DNA of 62,740 bases, taken from assembly GCF_000003605.2 (NCBI RefSeq), contig NW_003108581.1, forward strand, positions 151,475-214,214. Direction: 5' to 3'. A program made the translations under genes and the position numbers. This DNA comes from Saccoglossus kowalevskii (Eukaryota > Hemichordata > Enteropneusta > Harrimaniidae). Positions 33,972 to 45,801 of the stretch are shown here, piece after piece. Every line of letters begins with the position of its first letter. The first letter of the stretch is position 1. The notes under the pieces are model-generated. The model did not search any database and had not been told where the DNA came from. It saw only the letters and a program-made list of their open reading frames with translations.

Positions 33972-36900
33972 CTAGAGACAGATTGAAACCAATCCTTAAT
34001 AAATCAATAATTAAAAAATATTTGAAAAATATTCCGTGTGCTGAGGGTATATGAATTCAAATAAGAAATATTTGTCAATGTAAGATTAACCCCTTAACTA
34101 AAGCCTGTTGGCTAATATAGTTCTGCTCTGAAGCACAATGTGAGATCAAACTGATCTACAAAACAAAAACTAAAAAAACGTATTAAAATAATAATGTATA
34201 ATCTGTTTCTTTTATCTATGTAACAGTTACAAATTGGCTAATTTATGTAAATTAAATAATTAATGCACGGGTTTACTCATAAACTAATCACGCGTGTTGA
34301 GTATTCTTTAGTATATTTGCAAGTATTATTTGTTTAGTGAAAGTATGTCAGTTGGACATTCATATCATTGGGATCAGAACTGATATAGTATGTAGAATAT
34401 AGAATCTTGAGAAATGTTATCTGTAATACGGTATTTATTTCAATATTCTTAAACTGAGTGGTACAATATTTGCACTGTTAATAGGAAAATTCAATCGGCT
34501 TAAAAAATCCCTATCTCTTGATAAAAGACGATGACTTCATTATAACAACTACAACTGTTCATGCATGGTTTATCTGAATGTGAATAAATCATATATTTAA
34601 ACATGTGTTTGATTACCAAAGTGGGAGAATGTATTCAATTATGGCTTGGAATATTTCTACTTTGTACAGCTTTGTAATTAAGTACCTAATCGTTGGTGGC
34701 ACACGTCCTTCCAGCAAGTTAAAATAATGACTCACTTACCCGAGTCACGTGATACAGGTCGGGCTGCTCTACAATTTACCAAACGTTTCTGAAAAATAAA
34801 TTGTAAACATTGTGATTAAATGCCAGGTTAACTTATTGCCTAATTGATGATGATGTTTTTTCGACCCACCTTCATCATTGCAAGTGATTGACCCTTTAAG
34901 CGCCGTTCAGCGAGAGTTCCAATTTCATGTCAACAATGTTTTCACAAGCGCTGTATTCGTCGCATGCGACCCATATCGAACACGACGCTTATATAGACTA
35001 TTGGCCTCAAGAAGGCGAGTCGATTAGGAATGGATAAAAAACTAATCGATCTCGCGAGAACACAATTAAGCCACGAGTGATGGAAGGCAAATAGTCATAA
35101 AGGTGGCCACTCCGATTTGATGTCTCCAAATAAAGATTTAACTGCCTGATGTTTTGTCAAGAACTTCCAGTTTGCGTGTATAAGTGTCGTGAAATGCCTG
35201 TCTTTTGTATTGTAGAAATGCATGGCGATATGATCTACGGCATACTGACTAATTTCATCATTTCGTCGATAATCAATACAGTTCTTAATTTTGAGGAGAA
35301 TTAATTATGTAACAAAGCAATTTATAAAATCCAGTTTACCCTTCTCAACACAAAACATACCTCTGAAACTTGAACGCCCGTCAGCTCTAATTCTTGACTG
35401 TATATGTTACTTGTTTCCTTTTTACCTTTCCGAGATTGTTGGCTGACCCGAAATTTTCCCATGATGCAAATGGGATGTGGCATGTCACCTGATGATAACG
35501 GCCGATATGTCGTAAACTGAACACACGATGAAGAGTTGTCGTAAAATTCGTCAAATGTGATAAGCTGAAAAAATCGTTACAAATTAAATTAATAAAATGT
35601 TTATAGAGTAGTTATATTATGTCAATAAACATGCACGTTATTGCTTCCAAGATAGACAGAAATTGAATTGTCGCCATATTACCTGATCAATATCCGGTGT
35701 TCTTCTTAACTTCCAAACATCGATTTGTTCCAGTTGTATCTCGACGCTGACGTCATGATGACTTAATAGGTGGAATGGTTTGATAGGAGTACATAGACGA
35801 CCTCCGAGTGATTTCTCGGTCTCTTCGATGCTCTGAAAATAAACATTCAAGCAAATAACTTAAACTTAAATGATAACATCATGACAACTTGAAACGTAGA
35901 ATCCCCCCCCCCAGGTCTCTGGCTAGGTGACCGTATATCACCATCGTCCATGAATAAATACACCTACATGAGTCACATATCTTTGTTGTGTTGTTAGTTG
36001 TCATCATTGTATAGGTGAGATCAACTCGGCACATGGCAAATTATAATAATATAAACATGAGTTGAGACCAACTATATCATTCATCAGATTCGAGAGAAGC
36101 AACTTTAAACAGCGGATCGCTGCCATTGAACATCACCAGTAGAAAATTCCGAGGAAGATTCAAAAGCCCGTTATCAAACCGGATACCCTAAATGGGGGTA
36201 TCGGAACCCCACCCTAACCATTAAAACACCCCTAATCCCCATTTTTCAGGACGATGATGGTACTAGATATTCACGGAAAAAAGGTGTAAGGTTGTTTCAT
36301 TTCATGTGGTGGCGCCACATATCAGCCTACATCGTTTAAGTGTTGAAAACAAAACAAAAGAACGTCGCTATACATCGCGCCCTCTATCGTTTTCGTGACA
36401 TGAATGGGGTGTATTAAGTGGTGCAATTCTCAGCGTCCATATTGTGTTAATACGCTGCCGTCCATCAATAAAACTATTGCATTTTATTAGATTTGAAACA
36501 GTCTGTGGCGAAGACTACATACCCATTTGTTTTTATATTTAAACGGCATTTATTACACTTATCGACGTCATGTTGACGTCAGGAAAGAGTTCTGTCGCTA
36601 GCGGGCGAGATTATTGGAAATGTGTACCGTAAATGTATTATTTATTCACTGGGTTTTAATTTCGCTATTTTCGCTGAAAAGTTAAATCCACTAAATTAAA
36701 TCTACGTGAATATGTAAAAAAAAAATCGTTGTTTCTTTGACAAATTCGTGAAATTGAAACCCAGTTAAAACGCTCATAACATCAAAACAGTGAAATTAAA
36801 TGTTGGTGAAATTAATGGTTTTACAGTATTCGAACTCACCTTTCGCCTGTCTTTGTCAGGTGAACATATATACAGTCTATACTGCACTAATAGTCTATTA

Positions 36901-39900
36901 TTGGCGATATCAGTCGAGTTGTTGTAATAAGCAAAAGTCTGGAGGTGAAGATTATGTTTCTGCCGTGGACCAATACAACCAAATAAGGTAAAATGATCAG
37001 TGCTGATGTTCACAAATTGTCCGGTCACGTTGAAGGATATCGACGTTGCTGGCTTGTGTGAGCATGCGTCGTTCATGTGCGGTATGAAGTTAATAGGAAT
37101 GTCATTCTGTGTCGCCATATTTGACAATTTCTTATTGCTGTAGAAGGCACGGAACAAGTTACTCGTGGTCTTGGCCACTATATTCTTGGCATCACGGTGA
37201 ACCCTCACGCGATGCGGTATTATCAACTGCACGGGTTTCTCGAATTGAAGTCCAGGTGGCCCACATTCTACAATAGGAGTCATAATAAACGAATCGTCGT
37301 CGATTGCCATTTTGGTAGCAAAAATAGCGACATCGACAAACACTTTAACGTACAATTCCCTCATTTCCTCGCCGTGAAGTGCGCCCTCTGGAATGATTAA
37401 CTTGACATCGGAGTTTTCAGAGAACATCATTCCACCTTGGCAGTTGAAAGCGCCGCGTATTTCCGTGCACAGCATCTCATCATTGAGAATTTGTTTTAAT
37501 TCGTCCGTGGGAGAGTAACACTCAACACCAGAATCACGTCTTTCAGTGTAGATATCGTCATTCTTTTCACTTAGGCACGTCAGTGTCTGGTATTTCAATT
37601 CCGTGGACTTTATTCCCTCTTCTCCGAGTCGAAAACAGTCGATACCTTTCACCATATACACGGGGTAATTAGTATGTTGTTGGATGTCCGTTGACGAAGG
37701 TCTGAAGCATTTCATACACTGCTAATTGGAAACAAAATAAGGAAATTAATATTATCACTTTCGAGTATCGAAAACATTTGTTTAAAAAAAATGGTATATT
37801 ACCTTGGAAAGAAGAAACAACACACCTCACAAATTCCAAATCCCTAGTGAAATCTTTCACAGACTCATATCCTCGTGACGGAGTGGATGAATGGAATGAT
37901 GTAATCGTCTAATAGGTTGATATACATACTACCACAGGTGCCACGGTAGACTGGCGCAGTCGAGGCGATTAATTTGTTTTTGTAGTTTAAATAAAATAAA
38001 AAAATCCGCGAAATGGAGGTGTAACTGCGAAATCACCCCCTCGGGGTGATTTCGCGAAATTTTTTCATTTTATTTAAACTATAAAAAAAACAAATTAATC
38101 ACCCCGACTGCGCCAGTCTAGTGCCACGGGTATTACGTGTATTTTTTATTTGAAACCTAACCCCATAACTATAGTCACGGTTACCGCGATAAAGTGTCTC
38201 CTTAATTACCACTCGCCGGATTTTTTTCCGAACAATCTTAAAAGAACCCCGTGTACATATAAAAACATTCAATGACGTTACAGTATCTTACCATATTTAG
38301 CCGATAGAAGCAACTATTTTTACGTTTCACTTCATCTTTTTGGACTGATGTTTGAATCAATACAGCGTACACCACGACAATAACTGACATGCATCCTCCC
38401 AACATGACTAGCACCATCCACGGTGATGAGCTTCGAGTGGACATCGATTGAATTTCCGAGTCCAAATCATAGGCAGCGTCCCTGGTATTGTCCCCTGACA
38501 AGAGGTGCCGGTGAAGGGGGTTGCCAGTTTTATTCAGTACTGTTGTAAACGAAAAGGATAACATCATCAAAGACCCGGGTTCGAAACCTGTATTTATCCT
38601 CAAACCACTAAAAATGAATTTATTAATGAACTGAGATTTATCAATGAAAATGGCATTTAAGTATACACGTGCTTTATATTTTAAGTTAGCTATTTCCATT
38701 CTTAATATCTATAAGAAAATTTATTTAAATTCTTTGAAAATGTACAATTTTGCAAAATATGCATTATGACACAGACCAGAACATAGTTACAGAAGTATGT
38801 TATGTAATATGCTATGTGACAAGTATTTGTAAATAAGATAGAAATTAATCAATTGTTGCACCTCTAGTCAATTGATGCACATTGAGCAGAATTATAAAAT
38901 GTTCAATTTGCAAGTTATTTCTTGTGGCACTCATGGCAGTAGTTAGTCTGGAACCGTCTTGACCATTTAGAACCAAGTGAAAACAACCATTGTACAATGG
39001 ATGTGTAGTGTAATCGGGAGGGTCGTCATCTGCGCACGCGCGGGAATTGAGTCCTATGCGACAGTAACAACACACGCTAAAAACCGAAAAGGCACATGGG
39101 TAGACGCTTGTTTGTAAACAATGACACGCTATGGCCATCTAACGCATGCGCAGATGACGAACTCTCCCGCTTAAANNNNNNNNNNNNNNNNNNNNNNNNN
39201 NNNNNNNNNNNNNNNNNNNNNNNNNNNNNNNNNNNNNNNNNNNNNNNNNNNNNNNNNNNNNNNNNNNNNNNNNNNNNNNNNNNNNNNNNNNNNNNNNNNN
39301 NNNNNNNNNNNNNNNNNNNNNNNNNNNNNNNNNNNNNNNNNNNNNNNNNNNNNNNNNNNNNNNNNNNNNNNNNNNNNNNNNNNNNNNNNNNNNNNNNNNN
39401 NNNNNNNNNNNNNNNNNNNNNNNNNNNNNNNNNNNNNNNNNNNNNNNNNNNNNNNNNNNNNNNNNNNNNNNNNNNNNNNNNNNNNNNNNNNNNNNNNNNN
39501 NNNNNNNNNNNNNNNNNNNNNNNNNNNNNNNNNNNNNNNNNNNNNNNNNNNNNNNNNNNNNNNNNNNNNNNNNNNNNNNCAATGACACGCTATGGCCATT
39601 TAACGCATGCGCAGATGACGACTCTCCCGCTTTAAATAATCATGGAGCTAAAAACATCGACCTCAATTTTACTGTCACTGTAGCTAAGGAGAGTTGTATA
39701 GAATCATGTAGACCATTGTTAATTAACAGTTCAATATAAACTCAAACTCACAAACACAAATACATAATTTTTTTTTCGCATTTCTAAACGTAATTCCAGG
39801 TCCGATTAATTGTTTCGCTAATATCACGAAGTTGTGGAATCTCTCTAAAATAAAAATGCCCTCTCCCCAAATGAGGTACGAACCTGATAAAGTAACATGG

Positions 39901-41345
39901 CTCAATTAGTGCGCAACATTACACCTCGTGAATATATATATTTATGATGAGAAATCTTGGCTGGCGTAGATGTGAGATACCGTGCGTGCAGCCATGTTCC
40001 ATTGCGAAATTACAGTACCCAAGTAATTTAAACGCGTTATGTTGAATGTGGAAAGTTAGGGCTTTACTTATAATCGTATTTATAAAAAATGTAAAAGCCG
40101 ATCGTCAGCTTTTATGACAATTCAAATAGCAATTGGATCAAGAACTAAACATTGTCTACGCCCATAATGCGCGCGTATGCATTCAAAACGAGGCGCGTGC
40201 GAGAATTAACGTTGAGGTCTCAATACCATTTCCGGATTGGTCAATTCGAATTATACACCCATTTTGATGTATAAAAATGTATACTTATAAACCGCTTTAT
40301 ACATGATATGATATGATATGATATGACTACTTTGACTTCAAGGTGACTGTGTTGGCGTCGCAAGCGACAGAAATTCGTATAAAGTTGAGTTGAGCAACCG
40401 TTTACCAAACCGTCACATATCGTTTGATAAGTGAACCATGGAAGGTATTACTTTCCATCATGGGTGAACCAATACACGCAGAGCCTTATATGTTAACAAC
40501 AATTATCATCCGTCATGCGGACCCGACGCGCTGCACATATGCCGAATATACCCTCCCAGATTGACTAGTTGATTAATTGCGTACAAGACAACTATTAGTT
40601 TACTATTTATTTCTTATGACAAAAACTATAAAATGTGGCCCTGGCGTGTTTTTATGCTCGCCTACCCTCCTCGCGATACTTGCACGAGTAACGAGTACCC
40701 GGAAGTAATCTTAATGCTGAGCGGGTCACGGTGTTACGACACAGTGTCAAAACACTGGTGATGAATTATGTTAGAAATTCCAATGAGTATTATTGTGTAC
40801 AATAACTCGAAAGAAGGAAGCTGTAAATCCAAGCGACTACAACATGTTTACATTATTGACATTTAAATCTGTTGATTTTGTTATTGTAACATTCACCAGT
40901 CACGACAATTCTCTGTGACGTTACCTGCTGCTATGACGTCTTCATTCGAGAAACCACCATGGGAATTCCCCTGCAAGTTTAACAATAGAGCGCCGACATC
41001 ACTATTTTCCATTGATTTCACCATGCCATTTTCTATCGGAAACGATTGACACCCCTATATGTGAATGGTAATACAAATAAGTACTATGTGATTTTCATGA
41101 AAGAGAATTACAAAACAGCAACCAATTTAACACAATTATTAAACATCGAGGCAATGTAAATGTAAGGGGATAAGAACAATGATGACGTTCCGATCGCGCA
41201 ACAGTAAACTAATAATATCCATATTTGCGCCCATGTAATGTGGTAAAAAACGTGTTTGAACTGCTACATTTACCTGTCCGTTAAACCAAATAATCGTCAA
41301 TAATGATGGAATAAAAAACCATCTACAACCATACTGATTTGTCAT
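33682..41345 (-). CDS. UNC5-like transmembrane ZU5-UPA-Death receptor gene, multi-exon
   Basis: Minus-strand exons in phase: signal peptide 41345-41274; ectodomain 41054-40925 (0 to 1); one or more unresolved exons; transmembrane 38607-38292 (2 to 0); ZU5 37718-36840; UPA 35832-35683 and 35564-35361; linker 34788-34740 (0 to 1); Death 33971-33682 with the stop. All listed sites have GT/AG. From the transmembrane exon on, the product is 628 residues. The intracellular order (ZU5, UPA, Death) is that of netrin receptors of the UNC5 family, which couple ligand binding to guidance or cell death. No Ig or TSP1 domain is visible, although exons may be missing in the 404-bp gap. The first two exons are less certain members of this gene. 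Confidence 0.78.
34740..34788 (-). CDS. short linker exon between UPA and Death domain
   Basis: Forty-nine bases between acceptor TATTTTTCAG and donor TCGG|GTAAGT, 16 codons plus one base, basic (KRLVNCRAARPVSRDSG). Its phases match both neighbours. Confidence 0.65.
35361..35564 (-). CDS. UPA domain exon 2
   Basis: Sixty-eight codons, phase 0-0, from acceptor TTTTTTCAG to donor TCAGAG|GTATGT. It begins LITFDEFYDN and contains HPICIMGKFRV; it completes the UPA fold. Confidence 0.72.
35683..35832 (-). CDS. UPA domain exon 1
   Basis: Fifty codons in phase 0-0, from acceptor TTTTCAG to donor GATCAG|GTAATA. It starts SIEETEKSLGGRLC, matching the UPA region that follows ZU5 in UNC5 and PIDD. Confidence 0.75.
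36627..36826. repeat. TA-flanked MITE 12 bp inside an intron
   Basis: The ends read CCGTAAATG... and, reversed, CTGTAAAACC..., with internal complementary ATTTCACT/AGTGAAATT blocks. TA is present at 36625-36626 and 36827-36828. Its right end lies 13 bases from the GT of the ZU5 exon donor (36839). The same family occurs at 61274-61461 and, degenerate, near 47290-47480. Confidence 0.8.
36840..37718 (-). CDS. ZU5 domain exon (start of UPA)
   Basis: The acceptor TTAGCAG and donor CGAAAG|GTGAGT give 293 codons in phase 0-0. The ZU5 hallmarks are visible: GAFNCQGGMMF, then DVKLIIPEGAL, then PIVECGPPGLQFEKPVQLIIPH. This beta-sandwich occurs in UNC5, ankyrins and PIDD. The N-terminal 90 residues are an acidic, Ser/Thr-rich juxtamembrane linker. 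The last part (TDHFTLFGCIG...RLYICSPDKDRRK) enters the UPA domain. Confidence 0.88.
37938..38127. repeat. long-TIR MITE in the TM-ZU5 intron
   Basis: The arms start GTGCCACGGTAGACTGGCGC and, reversed, GTGGCACTAGACTGGCGCAG, and pair over about 70 bp. At the centre lies a perfect hairpin: GCGAAATCACCCC, CTC, GGGGTGATTTCGC (about 38018-38048). Confidence 0.88.
38292..38607 (-). CDS. transmembrane exon of the ZU5-Death gene
   Basis: The acceptor TTTTTAG and donor AATATG|GTAAGA bracket 105 codons plus one base. An ectodomain stretch with N-glycosylation sequon NKT is followed by a membrane helix (WMVLVMLGGCMSVIVVVYAV). A basic stop-transfer and juxtamembrane segment (KDEVKRKNSC) follows, giving type I topology. 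It joins the ZU5 exon in phase 0. Confidence 0.75.
39119..39175. repeat. 57-bp sequence repeated on both sides of the assembly gap
   Basis: CAATGACACGCTATGGCCAT...GCATGCGCAGATGACGA recurs at 39580-39636 with three small differences. It contains GCATGCGCA, an NRF-1-like palindrome. A related inverted phrase, GTCGTCATCTGCGCACGCGC, lies near 39022-39041. Confidence 0.85.
39176..39579. other. assembly gap (404 N)
   Basis: Run of N within the 5' part of the ZU5-Death gene; it could hide ectodomain exons. Confidence 1.
39948..40055 (-). repeat. inverted partner of the 8.77 kb repeat
   Basis: Reverse-complement match to 8765-8885. Confidence 0.75.
40303..40327. repeat. ATATG pentanucleotide microsatellite
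   Basis: About four to five tandem copies of ATATG. Confidence 0.9.
40925..41054 (-). CDS. probable ectodomain exon of the ZU5-Death gene
   Basis: The acceptor TATAG precedes GGGTGTC; only phase 0 stays open. It reads 43 codons (GCQSFPIENGMVKSM...) to a GCAG|GTAACG donor leaving one base. No domain is recognised, although the CxxxPIENG start faintly recalls a sushi/CCP domain. Confidence 0.45.
41274..41345 (-). CDS. probable signal-peptide exon of the ZU5-Death gene
   Basis: Twenty-four codons from ATG 41345 encode a hydrophobic stretch (WFFIPSLLTIIWFNG). They end at a CGGACAG|GTAAAT donor in phase 0, compatible with the next exon at 41054. Assigned by position and phase only. Confidence 0.5.
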
Positions 41346-42719
41346 TGTGATCGAATCAGTATGGCTACGTTGTAGACAAATAAACGATTCTAAATTCTGG
41401 ACTCTCTTTTATGCTGAAGCAACACGAGGAAGTACTAAAAATAGGATCTGAAGTATTCCCTTGACGTAGCGGAAATCCAAACATGTCTTGATTACGTGTG
41501 TGCGTCTCTGCTGGTTATGAATGAGCACTTTCTGAAAAGAACTGGATGGTACAACACATTTTAGGTGTGTTTGCCAGTTTTCCTGTGAGGTCAGTCCCAT
41601 GTTTATAATACAACACAAACAACTAATGGGCGGAAGTGGTCCTCGTGCAACGTACGTGCGCTCGCTTCCCATGAAATAACCACGAGCTTGAGACACATCT
41701 TGCTGTCATGTGTTATTCGTTCTATCATTAAACAGTGATTAAAGTATATTTACCAATTGACATCAAGATGAATCACATTTCACTTGTACGACAGTTGGAA
41801 TGATTATGACCGGTGACTGTCAAGCCCCGATTCGGGACAAAGTAACTTCAACATTATTACTGGGGGCTCGGTTCACAGACACGCGTAATGTAGCCTTGTT
41901 GGTCATATACATCATGTATGCTCGTTTCAAAGATGTACATGCTCTGGTCACACATATGTAAGAGAAGTTCCGCAACTACCGATCGTCGATTTCAATCACA
42001 CGGTCGTAATTATCGGCGAAATTTGCTACCTTAAAATTATGAAATGAACCGACAAGCTACTTCAATGTGACTGTGGTTTAGTTGTAAAAAGAAAGGTCTT
42101 TGTAGTTGTAGTTGTAGTTTATCGGTTTTTATGTGTCGGTTTGTGGCCATTGTTTTACAGAATGAAACTTCAGGTTGTTCAAACGAGCATTCTGAAATCC
42201 GTCTCAGACCGACCGGCATTACTGAAAACAAACTGAAAGTGTCGGATTTGTTTATTTGTTGAAGTACACCTAAATCAAGCCATGCATTTATTGTGACTGA
42301 GTCACTAAAACGTGACGTAGTTGGCCAAAGACACGCCTCTTTCATTACATGTTACAGTATGTACTACTAATAGAGCAGTACACAATTACATGTAAATTGA
42401 GGCAACTTTTTTATTGATAGGAGGGAAATTTAAACAAGTAATGCATCAAGACCACTCATCACTATAAATCCACATTACACGTGGTGCTCGCGTAAGTTGA
42501 TTATAAAATATCTACCCGATGATTTTGGCTTGAGTTTCCTCCTTGTCTGTATTCCGCACCAGTCGTTTGATTTACTAAATTGTCAGTATTCCGTATTATA
42601 AAAGTCTTGTTTGCCTGGTGAATTAATCAGCAAACTTTGAAAAAAGCTGCATAAATTCACTCCAAGCAAAAAATACACATATTTAAGTGTTGCAAAGGAA
42701 CTAACGGAAATAATATTAC

Positions 42720-42890
42720 CAAATGAACATGGAGCAAGGAAGAAATTGATGAGAAATCCAGCTGCTCAAGTTTCTGCTTAGCTGGCAATTTTTCGCACTG
42801 ATCTGAATGTGGGTCACTTGCCTCATGATGTGTTGCCTCAACTTGGTGATTACCGTAGCAACAACAAACAATGATGGAATTTTCCGCCAT
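42720..42890 (-). CDS. possible first coding exon, unknown product
   Basis: An ATG in good context (CAGAGATGGCG) begins 57 codons (MAENSIIVCCCYGNHQVE...). They end at CATTTG|GTAATA in phase 0. The N-terminus has four cysteines in the first 11 positions after the start; the rest is hydrophilic. No domain is recognised and no partner exon identified. Confidence 0.25.
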
Positions 42891-43829
42891 CTCTGGAGTA
42901 AGATTGGCATATTTTATGTTTTTTCAACCTGCCTGTTCATTGGATAAAAATAAGAAATGAATGTCACATTTCGGAATATTATATTAGAAGAGGGTCGGCA
43001 AGGGATATTTTTGTAAGCTGTAATTAATTGTTTTTATTTCAGAATAATGTAATTTGAATAAATAAAACACGTAAATTCGTAGACACGCAAGGTGAAAAAT
43101 GTAATCAGCTATTTTATTCGTCCTTAATTTGTACAAAGACCTTATTTAAGCGTATAACGCATTTTCCACATTAAATGTCGTAATTTATACGCAATTTCCA
43201 AGTTTGATTCTCAAACACAAATTATCAACTATACTATAAAAATGTAATTAGGAATTTGCTTTTTCTGTAAAGTGTAAAAACCTATTTTCTACGGTAAATG
43301 GAACTTTCATTTTATTTCCTGTAAAAACGTAAAATCCCTTTTTTATTTCCGGTAACCTGTACCAGCTATCCGCCCTTCATTTAGAAGGGCGGGAAGAGTA
43401 TGCAGAATGACTATTTCATTGGCTAAAACACCCATAAATGTGACCGGAAAATCTGTCTCGTGGCAGGTTGGGTTCCTCCTTCCATCAATATCTCAAAGGT
43501 TGTTCCATTTGTGTATCAATATTTGTTTATATTACCCCCAGACTACAGTGATTGTCCACATGGTTTTATTTCCTTCAAGACACACTGCATTGTGCTGCTG
43601 TAAAATTGTTGCTTGAAAGGGTCACATTCTGTTCCAAGACGACGGCCATTTTGTTTTGCACGCTTTCGGTTGGCGGATTTTAAAAAAAAAATAATATAAA
43701 CGAAAATATAGACATAAATAGCAATGCACAAATAAAATGAAAATTTAACTTAAAATAGAAAAATGAAAACTCAAAAAATTATAATTGTAAAAACAAATCA
43801 CCAACAAACATTACATTATCGAGATGTGA

Positions 43830-44410
43830 ATTGATCGAGTTACGGACATCGAGTTACGAAATCATAAAATTACAAAAATTACCACACCCAGTAACTCAGT
43901 AACTCGATGTTAAATTATCAGTTAAAGGGGAACCGTTCAATCCCATGGATTGCACCAAAGAATCATGGGACACTATTGTTTATGTTGTTTACAATGTTAA
44001 TCTATCTTTTGTTATCCATTGTTATTTTAATCCAGAAAGTAAATTTGTTGTAAAATTAATCTTAACTGAAAGATGCCCCTTTAACTAAACTTTTTGGTTT
44101 TTGTTGAACGTCCACATTCAATAACTTGAACGTTCATTAATAATTCATCGAACTTCGAATTATGGGCAACATGGCTTTTTGTTTTGTTTAATCATGGTAA
44201 CTAGAACCGTGGTTAAATTTAGTAACTGGAACTTGTATTAACAGTTAACTAACTTCGAGTTACGGGCAAGAGATACTGAATAGTTCGAGTTACGAACACC
44301 GAGTTACGCAAATGACCACGCCCATATTTTAGAAACCACGCCCACTTAAAAAAAAAACTCGAAGTTCTGTTAACTATTAATTGAACATCGAGTTACGATT
44401 TGGGCGTGGT
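43830..44410. repeat. array of CGAGTTACG motifs with CCACGCCCA flanks
   Basis: CGAGTTACG or its complement occurs repeatedly in both orientations (near 43839, 43855, 43905, 44256, 44286, 44300, 44388). ACCACGCCCA appears at 44313 and 44335, and its complement TGGGCGTGGT at 44401. This looks like nested palindromic elements. Confidence 0.6.
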
Positions 44411-44683
44411 TCTTCAAAAATACAATTTTAAGACAAGTAAAATTAATGCTTTTTTGTCAAGGCTATATCCTAATTTCTCTTATTTTGGGGGTATTTTTGT
44501 GAGTGTACATGTATTAGAATTACAATTATCGTAACTTAAAATGTAATCATAGTACAAATGTAAAGTAAACAAAATTATCGAGTGATTTTGGATTTGTTGG
44601 AAAAGTAGACGAAATGCTGTGACATGGTCTAATTGGTGGTGGGAATTTCGAGGCTAGTTTATAAAACAAGCCGATAGGTAGGT

Positions 44684-45800
44684 TGGCGGGCGATCCGCTC
44701 CGCTCAAAAACAAGCAACATCATGTTTTCGGCTGTTGACATGGTAGGAGATGAACGTGAAGCTAACGTCGGTTTATAACACAGGCGATTTATAACTAAAA
44801 CCGGGCCCGTATACGAATTTCGCAAAAAACGTTCATTTATTATTTCCAACCGTTTTGCAATAGTATTTTCTAGATTGGAGGCAGCATTTACAGTTCGTTC
44901 ATAGTTCAAAGTTGCGTTGGGATTACGTTGATACAGTGCGCCAGTGATCTCTTACCAGTGTCACGGTGCAATGTAGCCAAAATAAAAAAAAAAACATGAT
45001 CATATGAACACTGCTATTACAAGACTGGTAGGAGGTAATAAATTTGGGGCGAAAGTATTAAAAAATCAGTTTTTGGCTGTTGTCATGGCAGCGGTGAGCA
45101 AGAATATTTTTTCAATTAGTGACGGTACGATCTGCCTATTAAGTATGAACAAAATCAGCCAAGCCAAAAAAACACAGAGCAGTTAAAAGCCGCTGGTGAA
45201 AAGTAACCCCAACTTTGAGGTCAAGTTTCTCGGTAATGAAAATAGACATAAAACAACCGGTAAATTTATGCCCCCACTCAAGCAGGGTAGAATGAGCTAC
45301 TTAATCTTAGAATTGTAGGGTGAGACACATTTGACTCGAAAGTATTAAAAAAATCAACCTAACTAGAGTGAAGGTGTGACTTGCCTGCCAAGTTTGAACC
45401 AAATTGGCTCAGCCAAAAAAATCACAGAAGAGTCACATTTCTCGGTAATGAAAAAAAGATATCAAAAATTCAAATAATAACTTTGTGCCCACACTCCCAG
45501 ATTTTACCTAATAACTAGGGTGATGGTGTGACCTGCCTGCCAAGTTGGAGGGAAATAGGCCAAGCCAAAACAATCACAGAATAATTAATACGTGAAAACA
45601 CTGGAAATCACACACACACAGATACACAACATTGATTTTAAAGCGCGGTGGTCGTCGCACAGCGCGTGTTCGAATTTCATGTAAATAAACAATGTATTTT
45701 CAATGCGTTGTATACGTCGCTATGAGTCCCATATCGAACAGGACGCGGCAGGACGACCACCGCCCTTTAAGGGCAATCCTAGCGGAGTGGATCGTCAATA
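44684..45800. mobile_element. nonautonomous element with GATCCGCTC ends, carrying a nested MITE
   Basis: The left end is GGCGATCCGCTCCGCT near 44690. The right end is AGGGCAATCCTAGCGGAGTGGATCG near 45770, in inverted orientation. The body contains tandem phrases such as GGTGTGACCTGCCTGCCAAG (twice in variant form) and GCCAAAAAAATCACAGA, typical of a repetitive filler. A TTAA MITE interrupts it at 45642-45766. Confidence 0.6.
45642..45766. repeat. TTAA-flanked palindromic MITE, copy A
   Basis: 125 bp with inverted ends AGCGCGGTGGTCGTCG / AGGGCGGTGGTCGTCC and TTAA on both sides (45638-45641 and 45767-45770). The host sequence without the insertion (GATTTTAAGGGCAATCC) exists on the opposite strand at about 19897-19914. 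Confidence 0.9.
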
Positions 45801-45801
45801 G

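Noticed and set aside
38577-38588. GGGTTCGAAACC, a tRNA B-box-like sequence
   Set aside because: No A box or cloverleaf, and it lies within the transmembrane coding exon.
38845-39138. 97-codon minus frame as the missing receptor ectodomain exon
   Set aside because: No donor gives the required phase into the transmembrane exon at 38607, and it overlaps the repeat flanking the gap.
39096-39635. Open frames of 140-180 codons made mostly of X
   Set aside because: They read through the 404-bp assembly gap.
39723-39905. Minus frame as another ectodomain exon
   Set aside because: The acceptor fits phase 1 but only weak donors give phase 2, and the tail translates an A/T-rich low-complexity run.
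44547-44909. 120-codon minus frame
   Set aside because: Overlaps the end of the repeat element with the GATCCGCTC terminus; no domain.
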